Source: Tetramitus jugosus
Lineage: Eukaryota; Heterolobosea; Eutetramitea; Acrasida; Vahlkampfiidae
DNA length: 64,000 bases
Direction: 5' to 3'
Assembly (NCBI GenBank): GCA_937625935.1
Contig: OW569381.1
Span: forward strand, 124,001 to 188,000
Numbering within the stretch: the first letter of the stretch is position 1; each line of letters opens with the position of its first letter. The notes under the pieces were generated by a model. That model was not told where the DNA came from. It saw only the letters and a list, made by a program, of their open reading frames with translations, and did no database searches. The position numbers were made by a program, and so were the translations under genes. This document shows positions 19,676 through 27,511 of the stretch, one piece after another.

Positions 19676-20764
19676 CTACAAATCATCAAAATACATGTCC
19701 TCGTCAGAGTCGTAGTAGTTTCTTGGGGCCATGTGCACGTTGGCATTCTTGGAATTGCTGTACGTCGTGTCATAGTCAGAGTCTGACATGTCATCAGAGT
19801 CCTCATTGTAGTACGCTTTGTTTCTGGCACTGCAGGCAAAGAAGAGACATCTCCGCAGCTTCTTACTGTAGAAAAAGTAGTTCCAGACCCATATTTTGCC
19901 ATTAGACAATGCAAGTGGATCACCTGTTGGATCATCCTGATTTCTATCAGGGTTATACGTGTAAATCTCACACTCATAGATGCTGACAATGCTATCAATG
20001 GCTCTCCACAGTTGATTCAGTTGATCACCATTGAGGGCATCTCTCAGACTGAGATTGATGGAATTGATGAGACGTTCCTTGTACATTTCACGTGAGAAAT
20101 CCTCTTGTTTAATGCCCGAAAAGTCATAGTCTGGATAGGACAAGTTCAACAAACTGATCAAATCAATGAACTTTTGAGTGTCGGATTTGGTGTCGCCAAA
20201 TGGATTCATGGGCACACTGAGGTCATGTGGACAAGGTGGAGACAGTGCAGGTGACAAGAAGCTTGATGTGGCAATGTTTCTCATGTAATCATTGCTCTTA
20301 ATGATGGGTATTCCATTCTCATCAATGCAACTCTCATTCTCTTGATCATCCATGCCTTCTTCCTGACTGTTTGGATCCTCTGGATCAAATTCATCAAAGT
20401 GATGATAATGATTTTGCTGCTGCTTTTGTTGTTGTTGTTGTTGTGCCTTGGATTGATAGTGATGATAGAAATGGGGAGCGGACACAGCTCTCGTCCTCGT
20501 ATTCATCGATGATTGAGGGTCAAATGGAGTAGTAGTCGTCAACAATTGTTGTTGTTGTGTTGTTACTGTTGTTGCTGCTTTTGCAGAGGAAGGAGAATGG
20601 GAGGTGGGTATCGATGTGGATAACATGTCACCATTTTGTTGCTCCTTCTTTATTCGTATGGCTTGTTCGACCTCCTTTGACAATTTTTTGTCTTGGGCCG
20701 TTCTCTTGCCTACAATCATAGTTGGGTCATGATAGACAAATGATGACGATGAGAATAACAACAA
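19676..20764 (-). CDS. MAF1: Maf1, repressor of RNA polymerase III
   Basis: Encodes 362 residues. The C-terminal half (about 195-345) carries the Maf1 signature: NLSYPDYDFSGIKQEDFSRE, LWRAIDSIVSIYECEIYTYN, then PDRNQDD and GKIWVWNYFFYSKKLRR. The N-terminal half is a long Q/S/T-rich insertion where other Maf1 proteins have the A box and linker. It includes RTRAVS around Ser95, an R-x-R-x-x-S AGC-kinase consensus. The last 50 residues are acidic. Maf1 binds Pol III and shuts down tRNA synthesis under stress, and nuclear entry is usually controlled by phosphorylation. An alternative start is the second Met at about 20719. Confidence 0.9.
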   Translation of the reverse strand: MLLFSSSSFVYHDPTMIVGKRTAQDKKLSKEVEQAIRIKKEQQNGDMLSTSIPTSHSPSSAKAATTVTTQQQQLLTTTTPFDPQSSMNTRTRAVSAPHFYHHYQSKAQQQQQQKQQQNHYHHFDEFDPEDPNSQEEGMDDQENESCIDENGIPIIKSNDYMRNIATSSFLSPALSPPCPHDLSVPMNPFGDTKSDTQKFIDLISLLNLSYPDYDFSGIKQEDFSREMYKERLINSINLSLRDALNGDQLNQLWRAIDSIVSIYECEIYTYNPDRNQDDPTGDPLALSNGKIWVWNYFFYSKKLRRCLFFACSARNKAYYNEDSDDMSDSDYDTTYSNSKNANVHMAPRNYYDSDEDMYFDDL

Positions 20765-20898
20765 ACAGAAAGAGAGAAATGGTCATGTGTCAGTGTAAAT
20801 GATAACAACAATCATTTGGCGAAAAAAAAAGTTGGCGGTTGGAAGCTTTTTTCTTCCAAACCTCCAATAGAGGATAATGACGACAAGTTAGGAACCCG

Positions 20899-21281
20899 AT
20901 GTGTTCATCATTATCATCATTGGATGTTGATAAACAAACGAGGAGATCTCAAGTAAGACATACAGTGATAAGCTTCGAGCTTTCCATGGATGATAAACGT
21001 TCCACAGTCGTAACCGTCGAGCAGACAGTTGAACATGCTAAGATCTTGACAGGACACAAACTTCATATTATTTTACAAGTTGAAAGGGTGAGTAGGAACT
21101 GGGGATGTTTGTTGTTGTTGTGTATGTGTGAACGGGAGAGTCGGATGTTGTATTGAGATGCGTGTTTGGTGTGTGGTGTTTTGTGCAGCACGAAAAAAAA
21201 GTCGGTTGGTTGCGTCTGGGCAGTTTCAAAAAATTGACTTCAAAAATCGTCCCCAGGTCGGGCCTAGCAAGATATTTATAG
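20899..21281 (+). CDS. Small two-exon protein of unknown function
   Basis: Exon 1 (about 20899-21087) and exon 2 (21189-21281) join across a 101-nt intron (AAAGG|GTGAGT ... TTGTGCAG|CAC). They encode about 93 residues that end GLARYL. The joined frame reads ILQVERHEKKVGWLRLGSF and is basic. The start is uncertain: either MCSSLSSLDV at 20899 or MDDKRSTVVT at 20986. I recognise no family, but the clean splice sites and continuous frame across the junction support a real gene. It lies divergent from MAF1. Confidence 0.6.
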
Positions 21282-21363
21282 TCTAAAGTTCGCCTGTCCA
21301 AACTGCGTGTTTTGGCGCTGTCATCTAACGGTTAAAAAGCGTCACTACGATTACAGTTTTGGA

Positions 21364-23404
21364 TTACTCAATAAAGCATAGTGAGCAACCCAGAGCATAC
21401 TCTTCACCATTTTCTCCATGATTTCCACCCACAGGGCATTTGCCAGGTCCTTTACACCTTGGTAGTTTGTCCTTTGATTTTTTTGTCAGTCTGCGTGTCG
21501 TGCATTGAATCTCGTGACATGATTGACAAAAGTGTGTGCTGCCCCAGCAGTACCAAACAGCAATGTTGCAACAGAATCGGCATTTGAACTCTATGAACTC
21601 AGTTCCATGAATGAAGCACGATTGGCTGTTTCCTAGTTCTCTTGTGAGACAACCACCACATATCAGCTCTTTTGGATCAAAGTTGTTGTTACCATCTCCT
21701 AGATCCATATCACATCTACTCCTGCCACCATAATAGGGATTCTTACAACGGTTACATTGATAATAAGCAAAGTTGTAGTAGGCCCATTTCAACTTGTCGA
21801 AATCTTCCTTGCCTTCTAGTTCGAGTATTTTGTCAGTTTGTATTCTTCTCCTGCACAAATTCAGTACTGTTCGACGAAGTTGTCTAAGTTGTTTTGTAAT
21901 GTCATCGAGGGATTCATGGTGAATCTCTTTCTTGCATATTGGACAATCCATGAATCCAAAAGTAATTCTTGCTCCTGGCCAACCACTGGTCAACTTCTTT
22001 CGGACGCAAGACTCGTGAAACACGTGTCCACAATCTAGTAGTAAACAAGGAGCTTCTCTTAAGGTTTCAACAAAACAAATATTACAAAAGTCATTCCCAG
22101 AAGGAAGAGGCTCTTCAACTGTCGTACAATCCAAGCAAGGCATGCAGAACCTCTCACCTCTTATGCCGTAGCATTCATGATTACAAATCAACACCTTGTT
22201 ACACGATCTGTTTTTCTTTTCAGTGCATTCTGGCTTTCCACAATTATTGAAGTCGAAGAATGGAGAGCGATTGTTTATGCTATCACTGCAGAAGCGACAG
22301 TGTTTCTCCAATGAATACAACCTATACTCTTCACAAGTTTTGTTCTCATGGTAGGGAATGCTGTTACACGAGGAACAAAACTCTGACCTGCAGCTTCGAC
22401 ACAAAAAGCGATTCATTTCCTTCTCAATCTCTGCTTCGGATACTCTTCGATTATCTTTCTTCAACTTTGCAATGACAGAGTCCCTATCCTCCTCAATCTT
22501 CTGAAATACGGTTTGACACTGAACATTAGGGCATGTAACACATGATTGATCATTCTTGAGAGCTCTATGAGCCAATACATCAAGCAGGATATGAACTTGA
22601 GATTCGGACAATACTTCTTTTATCATGGACATATTGACCACGGAATCACAATTGACAGACGGACAGGTTATCGATTTGAACACAGATTCCCCACTGATGA
22701 TACGTTTGAGATGGCTTTCTAAACAATTCATGCAAAAAGAATGTTCGCAATGCTAATATGTCTACTAGTTAGATCTTCATGGTCCTATGTTCATCAACTC
22801 TTTCAAAACAAACTGTAGTTCAAACACACCTCCATAAACATCACATTTTCCAGATCTAATTCCGCTTTGCATTTGCTACAAAAGATAATGTGCCGAGCTT
22901 CTTGTAGTGTCTTTTGTTCGGTATTCTGAGCGCATAGCTTCATTTCTTCCTCGTGAATTCGAATAGCAATATCCTCATCTCTCTAGAAGAGATTTCTTGT
23001 TAGAGCTTGCAAGAAACATAAATCGGCCAACCTACATAGATAGAGGCACATACCATTCCATAACTCCCAAAATCAAACTTGCCAGGACTCCATGGCGAAC
23101 AGTGGTTTTGATTCTTCCTGTTCTTCCTTCTTGGGAGTTTCTTTGGAGAAGAGTAAATAGCTAGATCTTCTTCCTCTATGTCCTGTAGGGTAAACGGACT
23201 GCGAATCATCTTTCCTTTCTTCATACATTTGGGGGAAGGAGTATAAACGAGTCTACATCTAGTGGTGTTCAGGGAGGCAGTTTCACGAAGAGACTGACCA
23301 TCTGTAAGAGAAGAAATCCCTAAAACACATTCCGAACAATGAGCTTCTATTGTGTGCGAAGAGAATAGGCCATGACACACAGGACATATCTCGTTTTCGT
23401 TCAT
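21364..23404 (-). CDS. RBR-like E3 ligase with MYCBP2-type RING-Cys-relay C-terminus
   Basis: Three exons, 23054-23404, 22830-22982 and 21364-22752, with introns of 71 and 77 nt (GTATGT...CTAG, GTGTGT...TTAG), give about 630 residues. The N-terminus has a small zinc-finger-like CPVCHGLFSSHTIEAHCSEC. A RING1-like unit spans the second intron (FCSKCKAELD...HCEHSFCMNC, about 146-205), followed by an IBR-like Cys cluster (about 240-310). Instead of a normal RING2, the C-terminal 240 residues resemble the end of MYCBP2/Highwire: a RING (NDFCNICFVE...LDCGHVFHESC...GFMDCPICKKEI) and a tandem-Cys domain (CNRCKNPYYGG, ELICGGC, KCRFCCNIAVWYC, STHFCQSCHE). In MYCBP2 that unit relays ubiquitin between two cysteines to Thr/Ser. 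Inferred as an unusual E3 ligase. Confidence 0.85.
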
Positions 23405-23452
23405 TGTTGGACTGCGAGTGAATCAGAGATCCAGCAGATGTTTTCAAAAAGT

Positions 23453-23534
23453 CGCCCACTGTAGGATTCGAACCTACGCGGGATGAACCCAACGCATTAG
23501 CAGTGCGCCGCCTTAACCACTCGGCCAAATGAGC
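23453..23534 (-). tRNA. tRNA-Ser (GCT)
   Basis: On the minus strand: acceptor GCTCATT/AGTGGGC, D arm GCCGAGTGGTTAAGGC, anticodon stem GCGCA/TGCGT with loop CTGCTAA (anticodon GCT), a long type-II variable arm, T arm GTAGG-TTCGAAT-CCTAC, discriminator G, then TTTTT. A LINE array starts about 41-48 bp upstream of its 5' end. Confidence 0.95.
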
Positions 23535-23577
23535 TTATATTTTGATATTACAACATTTTCGCCCATAAATAAAATAT

Positions 23578-25194
23578 TTGCGCGGCATGCTCAGGATGGT
23601 CATGCACCCAAACAAACTGGAACTCTATGTCCGAAAGATGGGCAGGAATAGGTCTGAGCACAATATAGTGATCAACAATGTTGTCGTGCGAGCAAATGGC
23701 AGTGAAAAGACATTCAGAGCACTGGGACTCTTCACTAACTTGAACGGCTGTACAGCCAAACAAAAGGAGCAGGCGCAAGAAAAGGTTAAAAGGGTGGTCA
23801 ACCGTTTGAGAATCATGAAACTCACTCCGAGGCAAGTGGCTAGAATCGTCAACACATGCATCCATCCAGTGTTCCTCTACGCGTGTGAATTCACGCATTG
23901 GACACAAGGATGGATCATGAAAGTTAACCAGATGGGAAAGGCGCTCATCAAACAAGGCTCTGTTGCAATGAGGCGGTACCCGTCTGATTTGTTGCAGATC
24001 ACAAGTGAAAATGGTGGATTTGGGTTGCGCAAAATCGAGCAGTCAATTGTTGTGAGAACCGCCTGGTTCATCAAGGATATGATGAGAGGAAAGAGTGACA
24101 CCGAAGCTCACAAACTTATGTTGGACTCGCTTGAGGAGATCAAGCTTCAACAAACATTCCAAAGGGAGAATGTCTTTCAGTCGAACAATAGGTTGGAGTT
24201 GGTCAAGCACACTTACCTCAAATGGTGTGCGGAGCGCATGCACAACAACAGTTTGACTATCGCATATGGTGATGAGGTCAATTGTTTGAGCTGTAACCTT
24301 GCCCTGTCGCAGTCAAACGATGTGACCAAGAAGTTTTTTAAGATTGGTATCAGCCTGAAGGAGCAGCTGATAAGAAATGGTAAGTGGATCAAGCATGGAG
24401 AGCTTGTCAGAGCGCACGGTAGTTTTGGCATCAGTGCACAGAGATACGGATATATTCTCATGGACCTTGAACTCCTACAATGCAACGGCACACATGATAT
24501 TCCTGCTGTAGCCTTACCCATACTAATGTACAAGGACAATTTTGAAGTGGTTGAAAAAAAGCAGATCTGGGCTGCCTTCACTCGGCAGTATCGAGATCTG
24601 ATCGGTCGAGAGAAGTTGTGGTGGATTCAGAAGGCATGTTTGGGAGGTGTAACAGACTTCTCCTTTATGAAATGCCCGTTTAGGATTGACAGAAAGCTTG
24701 AATGGTTTGTTGCACAAGTCAAAAGCCAAACACTTCACACAAAGTCGGTGGTGAAGCATCTCTACGGTGTGGAAGATATGGACATGACGTGTCCCAAGTG
24801 CAACTTTGAGCAAGAGACGGTCCTTCACTGCCTTGTGAATTGTCCAGTTGCCAGAATGGCCAGGATTTTGCTCTCAAAGGAGGTCGCGAAAAAATTAAGC
24901 TCTATGGGTCTGCATAAGTCGCAATGTGTCGACATTTGGTTCGATAACCAGCAGTGGCGCAATGGAAAACGAACAATGAATGAGCAGAGAAAGATAAGCA
25001 AAGAATATTTGATAGGAATGTTAGGAGTAGAAACTCAAGCTGTTAAGCAAGTGGCCAAAGGGCTCAAGAAGAGTGGAATCAAGAAGGAGGTAGCCAATCT
25101 GAAAGCTAAGCAGTTTGTGGACAACACGAAGAGGAGATGTGTGGGGGTGATGCATCGCCTCTTCACAAGCTCCAAGAACATGGCTGGTTGCTGA
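23578..25194 (+). CDS. LINE ORF2 C-terminal part (5'-truncated)
   Basis: 538 uninterrupted codons from the thumb region after the reverse transcriptase to the C-terminus. Landmarks are FRALGLFTNLNGCTAKQKEQ, RQVARIVNTCIHPVFLYACE, and the zinc knuckle CPKCNFEQETVLHCLVNCP typical of many LINE ORF2 C-termini. The next conserved block is VDIWFDNQQW. The endonuclease and polymerase domains are missing, so the product cannot retrotranspose by itself. The first Met lies within the element, and whether it is translated is unknown. It is nearly colinear with the copies at 60.3-61.7 and 53.3-54.9 kb. Confidence 0.85.
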   Translation: MRGMLRMVMHPNKLELYVRKMGRNRSEHNIVINNVVVRANGSEKTFRALGLFTNLNGCTAKQKEQAQEKVKRVVNRLRIMKLTPRQVARIVNTCIHPVFLYACEFTHWTQGWIMKVNQMGKALIKQGSVAMRRYPSDLLQITSENGGFGLRKIEQSIVVRTAWFIKDMMRGKSDTEAHKLMLDSLEEIKLQQTFQRENVFQSNNRLELVKHTYLKWCAERMHNNSLTIAYGDEVNCLSCNLALSQSNDVTKKFFKIGISLKEQLIRNGKWIKHGELVRAHGSFGISAQRYGYILMDLELLQCNGTHDIPAVALPILMYKDNFEVVEKKQIWAAFTRQYRDLIGREKLWWIQKACLGGVTDFSFMKCPFRIDRKLEWFVAQVKSQTLHTKSVVKHLYGVEDMDMTCPKCNFEQETVLHCLVNCPVARMARILLSKEVAKKLSSMGLHKSQCVDIWFDNQQWRNGKRTMNEQRKISKEYLIGMLGVETQAVKQVAKGLKKSGIKKEVANLKAKQFVDNTKRRCVGVMHRLFTSSKNMAGC

Positions 25195-25251
25195 TGCTCT
25201 GCGAGCATCAACAACAAAAATAATTTAACAGTGACGGCATTCTGCCGCCAC
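25192..25251 (+). repeat. LINE 3' hairpin pair, fragment 5
   Basis: TGATGCTC-TGC-GAGCATCA (25192-25210, the first three bases being the ORF stop) and GTGACGGCA-TTC-TGCCGCCAC (25231-25251, one mismatch). Confidence 0.88.
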
Positions 25252-25339
25252 AGTCATACTAGTTACCTTACCTTGGTAAAGAGAAGAAACACAGATTAAA
25301 CAGCGCAACCACTGGTTGTATTTTAAAAAAAAATTTGCG

Positions 25340-26024
25340 AAAGCGCGGGGCTCACATAGACAGAGAGAGCAAGCTTGGCAAAAGGCACAGAGAGTTGTCG
25401 TAAGGCTCAGGCTGATGAGGCTGACTGCGAGGCAGGTGAGTAGGGTGGTCAATACATGCATACATCCAATATTCACCTATGCATCAGAGTTCACCGATTG
25501 GACTGCAGAGTGGCTTGACAAAGTCAACTTGTTGGGCAGATCGCTGGTGAAGTTTGGGTCAAAAGCGATGAAAAGATTCCCGACGGAGTTGCTCTCCGTC
25601 AGTTGTGATTTGGGATCAGTCGGACTCAAGGATATTGAGGAGTCAATCGCTGCTCAGACTGGTTGGTTCGTGTTCTCGATGGTCAATGGTAAAAAGGACA
25701 CAGAAGCACGAAGACTGTTCCTTGACACGCTTGAGGATATCAAGCATCATCAAACATTCCAACAAGAGAATATGTATCAGTCAAGGAACAGACTAGAGTG
25801 CATGAAACACTCCTACCATAAGTGGTGTGCCGACAGGATGCACTGTCACAACATTCAAATGACCTCTAGCGTGGTCAAACAGTGCGATGACTGTTGGCTC
25901 GCAAGATACATTCCAACCACTTTGCTCAAAAAACTTTATGTTGAGGGTATAGTTAGTCGTAAACAACTAGTGGTGGATGGTGAGCCTATGTGCTTCAATG
26001 CAATGTGTTTACAACACATCTGAG
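25340..26024 (+). mobile_element. LINE fragment 6 (coding piece without tail)
   Basis: A plus-strand piece with a 235-codon frame (25316-26023) matching the same ORF2 region (RQVSRVVNTCIHPIFTYASE, ARRLFLDTLEDIKHHQTFQ). It begins right behind the A-tail of fragment 5. Similarity fades at about 26010, and 26025-26100 is unrecognised. Confidence 0.8.
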
Positions 26025-26100
26025 AAGCCCAAAAGTGTGTGTGGTGTCAAATTGAAACAGTAACTTATTCGCTGCCTCAGAGCAGTTAAAAGTCGAAGAT

Positions 26101-26595
26101 TACTTACAATGAGTTAGTGGAGCTAGGAGTGGCACGAGAGAGTTTTATCGACATCTGGTTTGACAATTTGCGACTGAGGGAAGGAAAATTGTCGCTAAGA
26201 CCTATCAAGAAAACCAGCAAAGAATACCTTCAAGGAATGATGGGCATCGATGTAGATGCCATAGAGCAGGTAACTGATGGATTGGTGCTTAACGGGATGA
26301 AGAAGTCAGTAGCCGCAAAGAACGCCAAAACATTCGTGAGCAGTGTGAAGCGGAGAGCAGAGAGCAAATCGCGAATGGATACGAGCGACAGGAATGATGG
26401 GCATAGAAACGAATGCCATCATGGAGGTCGCTCAGGGCCTTATACTGGAGGAAGGAAGAAGCCACTGGCACAGAAGAAAGCCAAAACGTATGTGAACAGT
26501 GTCAAGAGAAGATGTCTTAAGACTCCACCACACCTGTTCACTACAACGAAGGATAAATGTAATCAACAGCTTTCGGTTGTATTTAAAAAGAATTG
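26101..26595 (+). mobile_element. LINE fragments 7/8 (two C-terminal pieces fused)
   Basis: One frame (26117-26596, 159 codons) contains the LINE C-terminal block twice: FIDIWFDNLRLREGK ... AKTFVSSVKRR, then a second AKTYVNSVKRRCLKTPPHLF. Two truncated copies therefore appear to be joined. The end is CAACAGCTTTCGGTTGTATTT plus a short A-rich tail at about 26586-26594. Confidence 0.75.
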
Positions 26596-26886
26596 ACTTT
26601 GTTTTTTTACCCTACACGGTGGTCGTTCATACTTGGTACAAGCAAAGATATCATTGAGAGCTGCCAGAGTAGATTCATGAGCTGTGAGCTGGGCCAACAA
26701 GAGACAAAAATACAACCCAGCAGTGGTACCTGTAACCTGTTGTGCTACTCAGCAGCCACCATCAACCTTGAGTCCAATTTCAACCTTCGAATGTAATCAA
26801 GTTGTTTTTGTCCTCAATTGGCTGTGGCATGTGATCCTTTAGACCCCATCATCAATGATGGTCCATGTTTGACTGATATCTAACGG
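26596..26886. other. Spacer after the second LINE cluster
   Basis: About 290 nt with no convincing gene. A 67-codon plus frame shows nothing recognisable. Confidence 0.4.
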
Positions 26887-27234
26887 TCAGACGGGCCTAT
26901 TGACGTACTGTCTGTTCCCATTTCTGTTCACGTAATAGACTCCTCCTCTCGGACCAACACGATAATCGCGCTCACTTCCACTCATAGTACGCACGAACTG
27001 TACCGGCGCCATCACCAGAGCGGAAAAGAAAAGAACAATAATGTTGAACCACCATTGCCAGATGTTGGATGGAATTGGAGGTGCAGGAGGCGGAGGTGGA
27101 ATTGGAGGTGATGACAGTGATGCCAGATGAGTTTCTAACAGGCCAGCATGTTCTAGTTGTTCACGAGTGAAGGTTCTTGCCTCTTCTTCGAATTCTTGTA
27201 CACTCACGCGATTCACAACAAACTGTTGATTCAT
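26887..27234 (-). CDS. Small membrane protein with PBCV basic-adaptor-like C-terminus
   Basis: Encodes 115 residues. An acidic helical N-terminus (VQEFEEEARTFTREQLEHAG) leads to a proline run (PPIPPPPPAPPIP, about 43-55) and one membrane segment (WWFNIIVLFFSALVMAPVQF, about 60-80). The C-terminal GPRGGVYYVNRNGNRQYV (about 93-110) matches the 'RGGkYY...G.k.Y' motif of the PBCV-specific basic adaptor domain, common in large DNA viruses and scattered in protists. Function unknown. Confidence 0.65.
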   Translation of the reverse strand: MNQQFVVNRVSVQEFEEEARTFTREQLEHAGLLETHLASLSSPPIPPPPPAPPIPSNIWQWWFNIIVLFFSALVMAPVQFVRTMSGSERDYRVGPRGGVYYVNRNGNRQYVNRPV

Positions 27235-27511
27235 TTGTCACAAGGAACTTCTTCTTTTTGCAGTTGCGGGGTATTCATGTCCCAGTTTTATCTCGTCTTT
27301 CTTCTGATCCCTATTTCTTCTGCCGAAACGTCAAAATATCCCGACGAAAAGTCACCATAAACAAGATGTCCTTGATGAAGAGTGTCAGCTTCGTTGTATC
27401 TTCCAATGAAGAATAGTAATCCCATAACGCACTCGCAACATGCAGCGACCATAATTTGATGTCATACAGACAGAACGGGTTCATCCGCTGTCAGTTTTTA
27501 CTAGATATTTG

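Larger units (their letters stand above)
23576..25339 (+). mobile_element. LINE fragment 5 (5'-truncated, long ORF intact)
   Basis: The element body is about 23583-25332, with a short repeat ATTTGCG at 23576-23582 and 25333-25339. It begins at the end of the reverse transcriptase region (MHPNKLELYV). The 3' part shows hairpin TGATGCTC/GAGCATCA (25192-25210, containing the ORF stop), hairpin GTGACGGCA/TGCCGCCAC (25231-25251) and the end CAACCACTGGTTGTATTTT plus A-tail. Confidence 0.9.

Noticed and set aside
21310-21370. tRNA-like stretch (TCATCTAACGGTTA resembling an A box)
   Set aside because: No B box or cloverleaf can be formed downstream.
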